From the NCBI GenBank assembly GCA_021784995.1, contig JAJYHA010000173.1, positions 1-9,304 on the forward strand: a DNA stretch of 9,304 bases. The letters are read 5' to 3'. Position 1 is the stretch's first letter. Each line of letters starts with the position of its first letter. The position numbers and the translations under genes are program-made. The notes under the pieces are model-generated. The model did no database searches and was not told the DNA's origin. It was given only the letters and a program-made list of their open reading frames with translations. This document shows, one piece after another, positions 1-6,374 of the stretch. This stretch comes from Myxococcales bacterium (lineage in GTDB: Bacteria; Myxococcota; Myxococcia; Myxococcales; Anaeromyxobacteraceae).

Positions 1-1204
1 AGACGCCGCCCGCGCCCGACCCGGCGCCCGTGGCCCCCGCCGTGCCTCGCGCCACGGCGGACGGCCGGGACGCCGGCGCCCCACCGGCGGAGCTCGCCCC
101 GCCCTCGAAGCCGTCCCACTTCGCGTCGCTGGTCCCCGAGATGCCCGAGAGGCGGAGCGCGAAGTCGTCCGGGTTCGTGGCCTGGCGGAGCGCCTCCTCG
201 CGGCTGATGAGGCCCTCCTTGAGGAGCCCCATCAGGCTCTGGTCGAAGGACTGCATCCCGTAGCTGACGTGCCCCTCCGCGATGGCGTCGACCAGCTCCT
301 TCGTCCGGCTCTCGTCCTCGATGAGCTCGCGGACGCGCGCCGTCGCGACGAGCGCCTCCACCGCCGGCACGCGCCCGCACCCGTCCGCGCGCGGGACGAG
401 CCGCTGCGAGAGGACGCCGCGCAGCACGGAGGCGAGCTGCAGCCGGACCTGCTTGCGCTGGTGGGAGGGAAACTCCGAGACGATGCGCTGGACGGTCTCG
501 GTGGCGTCGAGCGTGTGCAGCGTGGACATGACGAGGTGGCCGGTCTCGGCGGCGTTGAGGGCCGTCTCCATCGTCTCCAGGTCGCGCATCTCGCCCACCA
601 GGATGACGTCGGGATCCTGCCGCAGCGCACTCTTGAGCGCCTGCCCGAAGCTCACCGTGTCGACGCCGACCTCCCGCTGGTTGATGATCGACCGCCGGTC
701 CCGCATCAGGAACTCGATGGGGTCCTCGATGGTCATGACGTGACAGGTCTCGGTGGTGTTGATGTGCTCGATCATCGCCGCGAGCGTGGTCGACTTCCCG
801 CAGCCGGTGGTCCCCGTCACCAGCACGAGGCCGCGCTCCTCGCTCGCGAGCTTGCGGACCACCGGCGGCAGCGCCAGGTCCTCGATGGTCTTCACGTTCG
901 CAGGGATCACGCGCAGGACGGCGCCCACGCTCCCGCGCTGCTGGAAGACGTTGACGCGGAAGCGGCCGATCCCCTGGATGCCGTAGCCGAGGTCCACCTC
1001 GCTGGCCTGCTGGAACCGGGCGCGCTGGGGCTCGGTCATGATCCCGAGCACCATCCGCGCCACCTCGTCCGCCTTGAGCCGCGGCGCGTCCTTGAGCGGG
1101 ACGAGCGCCCCGTCCACCCGGAAGATGGGCGGCAGGCCGGCCTTGAGGTGGATGTCGCTCGCGTTCGCGCGCAGCGCGACGGCCACGATCTCGTTCAGTT
1201 CCAT
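1..1204 (-). CDS. pilT: Type IV pilus twitching motility ATPase PilT (3' end outside window)
   Basis: Hexameric cytoplasmic ATPase that powers retraction of type IV pili, and so twitching or social motility. The reverse strand reads MELNEIVAVALRANASDIHL from the ATG at 1204, the usual PilT N terminus. Visible motifs are a Walker A GTTGCGKST with the lysine at about residue 137, a Walker B ILVGEMRD with the glutamate at about residue 205, and a His-box AETGHLVMSTLHT just after it. These sit within one residue of E. coli PilT positions. The conserved core ends near residue 366 (TSDAKWDGFE). It continues as a low-complexity Ala/Gly/Ser/Thr/Pro tail of at least 35 residues that runs off the left edge with no stop. 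No Shine-Dalgarno is seen before the ATG, and an in-frame GTG lies 6 codons upstream. It lies downstream of rpsI but behind a hairpin and its own promoter-like sequence. Confidence 0.96.
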   Translation of the reverse strand, partial: MELNEIVAVALRANASDIHLKAGLPPIFRVDGALVPLKDAPRLKADEVARMVLGIMTEPQRARFQQASEVDLGYGIQGIGRFRVNVFQQRGSVGAVLRVIPANVKTIEDLALPPVVRKLASEERGLVLVTGTTGCGKSTTLAAMIEHINTTETCHVMTIEDPIEFLMRDRRSIINQREVGVDTVSFGQALKSALRQDPDVILVGEMRDLETMETALNAAETGHLVMSTLHTLDATETVQRIVSEFPSHQRKQVRLQLASVLRGVLSQRLVPRADGCGRVPAVEALVATARVRELIEDESRTKELVDAIAEGHVSYGMQSFDQSLMGLLKEGLISREEALRQATNPDDFALRLSGISGTSDAKWDGFEGGASSAGGAPASRPSAVARGTAGATGAGSGAGGV

Positions 1205-1212
1205 GGAGAACG

Positions 1213-1241
1213 AGGGTACCACCCCGTTCCGGGGCGGTGAA
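1213..1241 (-). promoter_or_regulatory. Putative sigma70-type promoter of pilT
   Basis: On the minus strand TTCACC (1241-1236) and TACCCT (1218-1213) are separated by exactly 17 nt, a reasonable -35/-10 pair (4/6 and 3/6 matches to consensus). The -10 ends only 8 nt before the pilT ATG, so transcription would begin at or within a few bases of the start codon. The spacer contains a small perfect inverted repeat, CCCCG-TTC-CGGGG on the plus strand (1222-1234), which could be an operator or chance in GC-rich DNA. Confidence 0.45.
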
Positions 1242-1272
1242 ATCGGCGCGCGTCGCACACGCGCACACGAGA

Positions 1273-1298
1273 ACGGCCGCGGGGAGCCCCGCGGCCGT
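1273..1298 (-). terminator. GC-rich hairpin downstream of rpsI, probable terminator
   Basis: A perfect 12-bp inverted repeat (ACGGCCGCGGGG, 2-nt centre, then its complement) begins 30 nt after the rpsI stop codon and lies before the pilT promoter-like sequence. The sequence following it on the minus strand starts TCTCGTGTG and has no real T-tract, so it is not a textbook intrinsic terminator. In very GC-rich genomes such bare stems often mark transcript ends. It would separate the ribosomal operon from pilT. Confidence 0.55.
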
Positions 1299-1327
1299 CG
1301 GCGACCGGGAGCCCGGCCGGCAGCGAG

Positions 1328-1717
1328 CTAGCGCTTGCTGAACTGGAAGCGCTTGCGGGCGCCGGGGCGACCGTACTTCTTGCGCTCGACCGCGCGCGCG
1401 TCGCGCGTGACGAACCCGGCCTTCTTGAGGACGGGGCGGAACTCCGGGTTGAGCTCGCACAGCGCGCGCGTGATGCCGTGCCGGATGGCGCCGGCCTGGC
1501 CGGAGAGGCCGCCGCCGCGCGCGGTCGCGTGGACGTCGAGCTTGCCCATCTGGTCGACCAGCTTGAGCGGCTCGACCAGGATCATCTTGGACGTCTCGCG
1601 GCCGAAGTAGGCGTCGAGGGCGCGCCCGTTGATGGTGATGTTGCCGGTGCCGGGGGTCAGGCGGACGCGGGCGACGGATTCCTTGCGGCGGCCGACGGAG
1701 ATGGAGGGCTGGGGCAT
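1328..1717 (-). CDS. rpsI: 30S ribosomal protein S9 (uS9)
   Basis: 129-residue small-subunit ribosomal protein whose C-terminal tail reaches the P-site tRNA anticodon region in known ribosomes. Recognisable features are the N-terminal [13 protein letters not shown], the central [19 protein letters not shown], and the conserved basic C terminus ending in FQFSKR. Length matches the family (E. coli 130). The start is the ATG at 1717, preceded by the Shine-Dalgarno GAGGT (minus strand 1726-1722) with a 4-nt spacer. That ribosome site lies in the 10-nt gap next to the rplM stop codon, so the two genes are tightly coupled in one operon. Confidence 0.98.
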   Translation of the reverse strand: MPQPSISVGRRKESVARVRLTPGTGNITINGRALDAYFGRETSKMILVEPLKLVDQMGKLDVHATARGGGLSGQAGAIRHGITRALCELNPEFRPVLKKAGFVTRDARAVERKKYGRPGARKRFQFSKR

Positions 1718-1727
1718 CGCTACCTCG

Positions 1728-2174
1728 TCACAGCGAGAGCTTCAGGGCCGCGGGCTTCTGTGCCACGTGCGGGTGCTCCGCGCCCGCGTACACCTTCAGC
1801 TTCCGCATCATGTCGCGGCCGAGCGCGTTGCGGGGGAGCATCCGCCGGACGGCGTTGAGGAAGATGGCGTCCGGGTGCTTCTCGCGGAGCTTGTGGGACG
1901 GCGTGAGCCGCGCGCCGCCGGGGTGCATGGTGTGCGTGAAGTAGAGCTTCTGCGTTTCCTTGTTGCCGGAGAAGCGGACCTTCTCGGCGTTCACCACCAC
2001 CACGAAGTCCCCGACGTCCATGGAGGGCGTGTAGCTCGCCTTGTGCTTGCCCTTCAGGATCTTCGCCACCTGGCTGGCGGCGCGGCCGACCGCGACGTCC
2101 GCGATGTCGACGAGCCACCACTTCCGGTCCTTGAGGGCCTCGCTCCTGGTTGCGCTGTGGGTCGCCTTGTTCAT
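1728..2174 (-). CDS. rplM: 50S ribosomal protein L13 (uL13)
   Basis: 148-residue large-subunit protein that binds 23S rRNA early in assembly. Family signatures visible are [21 protein letters not shown] near residues 17-37, the [21 protein letters not shown] stretch, the [10 protein letters not shown] motif and [24 protein letters not shown] towards the end. It is a few residues longer than E. coli L13 (142) because of a short polar N-terminal extension. The start is the ATG at 2174, with a weak AGG 6 nt upstream. First gene of the rplM-rpsI operon, 10 nt before rpsI, behind a strong promoter in the 80-bp gap after the helicase gene. Confidence 0.98.
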   Translation of the reverse strand: MNKATHSATRSEALKDRKWWLVDIADVAVGRAASQVAKILKGKHKASYTPSMDVGDFVVVVNAEKVRFSGNKETQKLYFTHTMHPGGARLTPSHKLREKHPDAIFLNAVRRMLPRNALGRDMMRKLKVYAGAEHPHVAQKPAALKLSL

Positions 2175-2212
2175 GGAAAACCTGCGGGAACTCCGGAAAG
2201 TTGGAAAGGCGC

Positions 2213-2241
2213 CTTTTAGGCGAGGGCGCCGCTCTTGTCAA
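2213..2241 (-). promoter_or_regulatory. Strong sigma70-type promoter of rplM-rpsI
   Basis: On the minus strand a perfect -35 hexamer TTGACA (2241-2236) is followed after exactly 17 nt by TAAAAG (2218-2213), a 4/6 match to the -10 consensus. The predicted start is near 2206, giving a leader of about 30 nt before the rplM ATG. The -10 lies inside a small perfect inverted repeat CGCCT-AAA-AGGCG (2222-2210, minus strand), and GGCGCC occurs on both sides of it. The -35 is 13 nt past the helicase stop codon, so the ribosomal operon starts independently of that gene. Confidence 0.75.
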
Positions 2242-2254
2242 GGGACGACCCACC

Positions 2255-4273
2255 TCACGGCTTGGCGGCGAAGCGCGCCCTCAAGGCCGAGAGGACCTCC
2301 GCCGAGCGCGCCGCCACCTGGTCCGGCGGCTCGGCCTCCCGACCGGGGTCATATTCGACGACGGCCCCGGGCGGCAAGTCCTCGAGGAAGCGGCTCGGGG
2401 TTCGCGGCACCACCTTCCCGCGCCTGAGCCGGGTGGCGGCGCGCGTGAGCACGAGCCGCTCCCTCGCACGGGTGATCCCGACGTAGGCCAGCCGACGCTC
2501 CTCCTCGAGGTCGCGCGCCTCGCCCTGCATGGCGCCGCAGGGGAGCAGCTCCTCCTCCATCCCGACCAGGAACACCACCGGGAACTCCAGCCCCTTGGCG
2601 GCGTGGAGCGTCATGAGGGTCACGCCGGACCCCTCCTCGGGCTCCTCCTCGCGAGCGTCGAGCGCCAGCCTGGCCAGGTAGCCGTCGAGCGTCGGCTGCC
2701 GGCCCGTCCGCGCCGTCCAGCTCTCGATGGAGCGGAGCAGCCCGTCGATGGCCTCCACCTTGCGCCGGGCGGCCTCGGCCGACTTCACGGTCGCGCGCGC
2801 GTGCGCGTGGAGGTCCACCTCCTCCACCAGCCGCCGGGCCACCGCGGCGACGGGCTCGCTCCGGAACGCCGCCCGGTAGCGATCGAGGAGCCGCGCGAAC
2901 GCCACCGCGCGCTCCCCGGCGCCGCGGGGCAGCTCCGGAACCGCCTCGGCCCGCCGCAGCGCCTCGAGGAGGCTGGTGCGCTCCCGCGCCGCCCAGGCCT
3001 GGAGCCGCTCCACGGAGGCATCCCCCAGGCCCCGCGCCGGGACGTTCACCACCCGGCCCAGGGAGACGTCGTCCTCGGGCCGGGCGCAGACCTTGAGGTA
3101 GGCCAGGAGATCGCGCACCTCGGCGCGGTCGAAGTAGGCAGGTCCGCCGCGTACGCGGTAGGGGACGGAGGCCTCGCGCAGCGCCTCCTCCAGCGGCCGG
3201 GACTGGGCGTTGAGCCGGTAGAGCACGGCCAGGTCCGACCAACGCCGCCCGCGCGCCGCCTCGCGCACCAGGGCGTCGGCGACGTGCCGCGCCTCGTCCT
3301 CCTCGGTCGGCAGCGCGGCCACCCGCACCGGCTCCCCCGGGCCGGCGCTCGTCCAGAGCGCCTTCGGCTTGCGCCGGGGATTGTGCGCGATGACGCCGTT
3401 CGCGCAGGCGAGGATGTTGCCCGTCGAGCGGTAGTTCTGCTCCAGGCGGACCTCGCACGCCCCCTGGAAGTGCCGGTCGAAGCGCAGGATGTTCCTCACC
3501 TCGGCGCCGCGCCAGCCGTAGATGGCCTGGTCGTCGTCCCCCACCGCGCAGACGTTCCTCGCCTCGCCCGCGATCAGCTTCAGCAGCTCGAGCTGGCACC
3601 GGTTCGTGTCCTGGTACTCGTCGACGAGCAGGTGGGCGAAGCGCTCCTGGTACTTGCGGCGCAGCGCCCCCTCGCGGCGCAGGAGCGCCGCCGGGAGCGC
3701 GACCAGATCGTCGAAGTCCACCGCGCGCTGCGCCCGGAGCGCCGCCTGGTAGCGGGGGAACACCTCCGACGCGATCAGGTCGTAGTCGTCGCCCCGCCCC
3801 TCGGGGCCCACGCGGATCGCGTTCGCCAGCGCGCTCTTGGCCTCCGAGATGCGGTGCAGCACGCGCTGGGCATCGAACGCGCGGTCGTCGACGCTCACCT
3901 GACGCATGCACCGCCGCACGAGCGCCAGCTGGTCGCCGGCGTCGCAGATGGCGAACCGGCGCGGCAGCCCGGCGGCGGCGTGCTCCTCGCGCAGCACGGC
4001 CAGCCCGAAGGCGTGGAAGGTCGAGACGACCACCTCGGACCCCGGCGCACCGATCAGCCCGGCGACCCGCTCGCGCATCTCCTCGGCGGCCTTGTTCGTG
4101 AACGTGACGGCCAGGATCGACCCCGGCGCCGCGCCCTGGACGATCAGCCAGGCGATCCGGTGCGCGATGACCCTCGTCTTCCCCGAGCCGGCGCCGGCGA
4201 GCACGAGGAGCGGACCGCGCGGAGTGGTCACCGCCTCGCGCTGGGGCGGGTTCAGGGTCGAGAGGTCGATCAC
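2255..4273 (-). CDS. rep: Rep-like UvrD/Rep-family SF1A ATP-dependent DNA helicase
   Basis: 672-residue 3'-5' DNA helicase of superfamily 1A, expected to act in replication restart or repair. Motifs in order are the Q-motif LNPPQREAV (Q11), Walker A AGAGSGKT (K32), motif Ia TFTNKAAEEM, motif II LLVDEYQDTN (D218, E219), motif III VGDDDQAIYGWRGA, motif IV LEQNYRSTGNIL, motif V TLMTLHAAKGLEFPVVFLVG and motif VI EERRLAYVGITRARERL (Y597). All catalytic motifs are intact. From memory, length and the C-terminal pattern (PSRFLEDLP, then a short tail ending ALRARFAAKP) resemble E. coli Rep (673 aa) more than UvrD or PcrA (over 700 aa), but orthology is not proven. The start chosen is GTG at 4273, just before the Q-motif. 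The frame stays open upstream only because of the high GC content. No good Shine-Dalgarno is visible. Divergent from the M23 peptidase gene. Confidence 0.93.
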   Translation of the reverse strand: MIDLSTLNPPQREAVTTPRGPLLVLAGAGSGKTRVIAHRIAWLIVQGAAPGSILAVTFTNKAAEEMRERVAGLIGAPGSEVVVSTFHAFGLAVLREEHAAAGLPRRFAICDAGDQLALVRRCMRQVSVDDRAFDAQRVLHRISEAKSALANAIRVGPEGRGDDYDLIASEVFPRYQAALRAQRAVDFDDLVALPAALLRREGALRRKYQERFAHLLVDEYQDTNRCQLELLKLIAGEARNVCAVGDDDQAIYGWRGAEVRNILRFDRHFQGACEVRLEQNYRSTGNILACANGVIAHNPRRKPKALWTSAGPGEPVRVAALPTEEDEARHVADALVREAARGRRWSDLAVLYRLNAQSRPLEEALREASVPYRVRGGPAYFDRAEVRDLLAYLKVCARPEDDVSLGRVVNVPARGLGDASVERLQAWAARERTSLLEALRRAEAVPELPRGAGERAVAFARLLDRYRAAFRSEPVAAVARRLVEEVDLHAHARATVKSAEAARRKVEAIDGLLRSIESWTARTGRQPTLDGYLARLALDAREEEPEEGSGVTLMTLHAAKGLEFPVVFLVGMEEELLPCGAMQGEARDLEEERRLAYVGITRARERLVLTRAATRLRRGKVVPRTPSRFLEDLPPGAVVEYDPGREAEPPDQVAARSAEVLSALRARFAAKP

Positions 4274-4340
4274 GGCCGCCGCGTAGCACGGCGGGGTGAC
4301 GCCCGAGCCGCGGGGATCCGCACGGGGCTCGCCAGCCAGC

Positions 4341-4389
4341 CGATCGCGATCGATACTGGCCCGGCGCGCCCACCCGGCCGCGCGGCCGG
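4341..4389. repeat. Two perfect palindromes in the divergent helicase/M23 intergenic region
   Basis: The 141-bp gap 4274-4414 between two divergently transcribed genes contains CGATCGCGATCG (4341-4352), flanked by GCCAG (4335-4339 on its left arm) and CTGGC (4356-4360). It also contains the 16-nt palindrome CCGGCCGCGCGGCCGG (4374-4389). Both are perfect dyads and could be operator sites or cruciform-forming sequence. No convincing -35/-10 pair was found for either gene. Short GC palindromes also arise by chance at this base composition, so function is unproven. Confidence 0.4.
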
Positions 4390-4414
4390 AGGTCGCGAGC
4401 GCGATCGTGCCCGG

Positions 4415-5344
4415 ATGATCACCGCCTCCACCCCGCGCCCCGTGCTCCCCTGCCTCGCCCTCGCCCTCGCGCTCGCGCTCGCCGCCTCGCAGGCCGACGC
4501 GGCCACCGGGACGGGCCCGTCGCTCCAGCTGCTCCCCGGTCGGGTCCGGCCCGGGGACGCCTTCCTGGTCCGGGTCCGCGCGGGGCGAGGAGGCCCGCTC
4601 GATCCCGCACGGGTCGAAGGCGACGTGGCGGGCCGGCGCCTCTCCTTCTTCGCCCTCGACGGCGGCGTGGCGGCCATCGGCGCGCTCCCCGTCGAGACGC
4701 CGCCCGGGCCGCTCCCGATCCGGATCGAGGCCGGCGACGGCCCGCTCCTCGGCCATCTCCTGGTCGCCGCGCCGCGGTTCCCGGCGCGGGCGCTCCGGGT
4801 CCCGCCCCGCTTCGTCGAGCGGCCCGATCCCGGCGTCCAGGCCCGGATCGACGACGACCGGGCGGCGTTCGCGCGCGCCTTCTCCCGGCCCGCGGGGCCC
4901 CCGCTCTTCGCCTCGCCCTTCGTGCTCCCCCGCCGCGCCCGCGTCACCGCGGGCTACGGCGAGCTGCGGACGCTCAACGGCGTGAAGCCATCGCAGCACT
5001 ACGGGCTCGACCTGGCCGGGCCGGAGGGCGCTCCGGTCGCGGCCTCCAACGACGGCGAGGTGGTGCTCGTGCGCGACTGCTGGGCGTCGGGCCGCACGGT
5101 GATCCTCCGGCATGGCGCCGGCGTCTACACGGCCTACTTCCACCTCGCGCGCGCGCTGGTGGTGGAGGGCCAGCGGGTCGCCCGCGGACAGCGGATCGGC
5201 CGGGTCGGCGCGACGGGCCGCGCCAGCGGACCGCACCTGCACTGGAGCGTCCGGGTGGGCGACCTCTACGTCGACCCGGCCTCCGTCCTGCGCCTGCGTC
5301 TCAGGGCGCGGCCCCAGCGACCGTCGCGGCGAGCACCTCCATGA
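4415..5344 (+). CDS. Secreted M23-family (LytM-type) zinc metallopeptidase
   Basis: 309-residue periplasmic endopeptidase, expected to cut peptide cross-links in peptidoglycan. An N-terminal signal peptide (residues 1-29, Leu/Ala core, cleavage predicted after ADA) is followed by a beta-rich region (about 34-110) resembling the Ig-like domain often found before M23 domains. A charged linker leads to the catalytic domain at about 170-290. Zinc ligands are intact: HYGLD gives H195 and D199, HLH gives H274 and H276, and YFHLA supplies the catalytic H243. The protein is therefore predicted active, unlike degenerate LytM activators. The start is the ATG at 4415, supported by the signal peptide that follows. 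A GGAGG lies about 20 nt upstream, too far for an ideal site. The last 14 or so residues are Arg/Pro-rich and are encoded in DNA that overlaps the 3' end of the convergent phosphatase gene. Confidence 0.92.
   Translation: MITASTPRPVLPCLALALALALAASQADAATGTGPSLQLLPGRVRPGDAFLVRVRAGRGGPLDPARVEGDVAGRRLSFFALDGGVAAIGALPVETPPGPLPIRIEAGDGPLLGHLLVAAPRFPARALRVPPRFVERPDPGVQARIDDDRAAFARAFSRPAGPPLFASPFVLPRRARVTAGYGELRTLNGVKPSQHYGLDLAGPEGAPVAASNDGEVVLVRDCWASGRTVILRHGAGVYTAYFHLARALVVEGQRVARGQRIGRVGATGRASGPHLHWSVRVGDLYVDPASVLRLRLRARPQRPSRRAPP
4454..4483 (+). repeat. Five in-frame CTCGCN hexamers in the M23 signal peptide
   Basis: Five consecutive hexamers, CTCGCC twice, CTCGCG twice and CTCGCC once, encode Leu-Ala five times in the hydrophobic core of the signal peptide. 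Gain or loss of a unit would change signal peptide length by two residues without breaking the frame, as seen for other tandem repeats in export signals. Confidence 0.7.
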
Positions 5345-6104
5345 GCTGCGCGTGGATGCGCCGGTTGCCGGCGCAGATCTCGCCGCGCTCGAGCATCCCC
5401 TCCCCGCCCGTGAAGTCGCACGCCGCTCCCCCGCCCTCCCGGACCAGCAGGATGCCCGGGGCGAGGTCCCAGGCCTTCAGCTTGAGCTCCCAGAACCCGT
5501 CGAAGCGCCCGCAGGCGACGTAGGCCAGGTCGAGCGCCGCGCTCCCCATCCGGCGCACCGCGCGCGCGCGGCGAAGATAGGCGGCGAAGAGGCGCAGCGG
5601 CGGGTCGGGGTGCTCGTGGACGTCGTAGGGGAAGCCGGTGCAGAGCAGCGCGCGCCGCAGCTCGTCGCCCCCGGAGACGCGGATGGGCTGGCCGTTGAGG
5701 GTCGCGCCCCGGCCCCGGCCCGCGACGAAGAGCTCGTCCCGCATCGGGTCGTAGGTCGCGCCGGCGGCGATGCCGGTCCCGTCCTGCGCGGCCACGTTCA
5801 CGGCGAAGTGCGGCAGCCCGTGCGCGTAGTTGGTCGTGCCGTCGAGCGGGTCCACGATGAAGCGCAGGCCGCCGGGGCGCCCGCCCGAGGCGCCGGACTC
5901 CTCGGCCAGGATGGCGGCGTCGGGGTGGCGCGCCCGCAGGAACTCGAGCACCGTCGCCTCGCTCGCGTGGTCCGCGTCGGTGACGAGGTCGATCCCCCCC
6001 TTGTAGCGGATCGAGCGCTGTCCCCCGAAGGCGGCCCGCAGCACCGCTCCGCCCCGCCGCGCCGCCTCGATGCAGTCCCCCATCAGGTCGTCGATCTCGG
6101 ACAC
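5301..6104 (-). CDS. suhB: Inositol monophosphatase family protein (SuhB-like)
   Basis: 267-residue Mg-dependent, Li-sensitive type sugar phosphatase that hydrolyses myo-inositol-1-phosphate or a related substrate in the cytoplasm. Family motifs are K35 and DLVTDAD (D43, D45), ILAEESG (E68), IVDPLDGTTNYAHGLP (D85, D88, T90) and WDLAPGILLVREGGG (D213), so the metal-binding residues are all present. Length fits the family (260-270). The start chosen is GTG at 6104, giving an N terminus of MSEIDDLMGDCIEAARRGG, because a strong GGAGGAGG ribosome site sits 4 nt before it. An in-frame ATG 45 nt further upstream lacks such a site. It converges on the M23 gene with a 44-bp overlap of 3' ends and diverges from the deacetylase gene. 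The substrate cannot be fixed from sequence; the suhB symbol follows usual naming and does not imply the E. coli regulatory role. Confidence 0.92.
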   Translation of the reverse strand: MSEIDDLMGDCIEAARRGGAVLRAAFGGQRSIRYKGGIDLVTDADHASEATVLEFLRARHPDAAILAEESGASGGRPGGLRFIVDPLDGTTNYAHGLPHFAVNVAAQDGTGIAAGATYDPMRDELFVAGRGRGATLNGQPIRVSGGDELRRALLCTGFPYDVHEHPDPPLRLFAAYLRRARAVRRMGSAALDLAYVACGRFDGFWELKLKAWDLAPGILLVREGGGAACDFTGGEGMLERGEICAGNRRIHAQLMEVLAATVAGAAP

Positions 6105-6108
6105 GTCG

Positions 6109-6116
6109 CCTCCTCC
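6109..6116 (-). promoter_or_regulatory. Shine-Dalgarno that fixes the phosphatase start
   Basis: The minus strand reads GGAGGAGG, then CGAC, then GTG. This near-perfect anti-16S match at ideal spacing selects the GTG at 6104 over the in-frame ATG codons at 6149 and 6125, the second of which lies just upstream of the site itself. Confidence 0.8.
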
Positions 6117-6181
6117 GGGGAGCATAGGCGCCGGACGCTCCTCCTGCACCGCGAGACGAGGCGCGGCGCGGACGCCGGCGG

Positions 6182-6210
6182 TTTCCGAATCCCCATCGCC
6201 CGTCTACACT
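6182..6210 (+). promoter_or_regulatory. Possible promoter with leaderless ATG for the deacetylase locus
   Basis: TACACT (6205-6210) matches the -10 consensus at 4/6, with a weak -35 candidate TTTCCG (6182-6187) 17 nt before it. The -10 ends 6 nt before the ATG at 6217, so the predicted transcription start falls on the A of that ATG, and no Shine-Dalgarno precedes it. This is the layout of a leaderless transcript. The -35 is poor (3/6), so confidence is limited. Confidence 0.35.
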
Positions 6211-6216
6211 CCGCCC

Positions 6217-6327
6217 ATGTACAGGATCCCGGTGGCACCGCGCACGGTCTCCCCGCCGCTCGTCGCGGGCTCCACGCCCCGGGCTGCGCCGCCGGTCCAC
6301 CCCGCCACCCCCGCGCCGCGCCCCTGA
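6217..6327 (+). other. Short open frame, probable original 5' end of the deacetylase gene in another frame
   Basis: ATG at 6217 opens a 36-codon frame (MYRIPVAPRTVSPP at its start) that ends at TGA 6325-6327. Almost all its third codon positions (34 of 36 by hand count) are G or C, clearly more than in the deacetylase frame over the same bases. The coding signature therefore appears to switch frame near 6290-6327. One extra C in the CCCC run at 6321-6324 would join it directly to the deacetylase frame. It could instead be a small independent peptide or non-coding. The encoded residues are Pro/Ala-rich and match no domain I know. Confidence 0.4.
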
Positions 6328-6374
6328 GGCCGTGCCTGCGCGTACCGCTGCTCCAGAGGCTGTTCCGGCGCGAC

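Noticed and set aside
2150..4414. Long plus-strand open frame continuing upstream of the M23 start
   Set aside because: It runs antisense to the intact helicase gene, has no domain signature, and is open only because stop codons are rare at this GC content. The signal peptide marks the true start at 4415.
4442..4460. Possible lipobox (VLPC) in the M23 signal peptide
   Set aside because: Proline before the cysteine does not fit the lipobox pattern, and a clear signal peptidase I site (ADA) follows the hydrophobic core.
4274..5242. N-terminal extension of the helicase open frame to 5242
   Set aside because: It lies antisense to the M23 gene, and the helicase family begins right before the Q-motif at GTG 4273.
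6121..6126. TATGCT as a -10 for the phosphatase gene
   Set aside because: The implied transcription start would fall within the ribosome-binding site, and no -35 is found at 16-18 nt.
5112..6323. Upstream part of the open frame that contains the deacetylase
   Set aside because: It is antisense to the phosphatase and overlaps the M23 gene in another frame; no recognisable protein features before about 6324.
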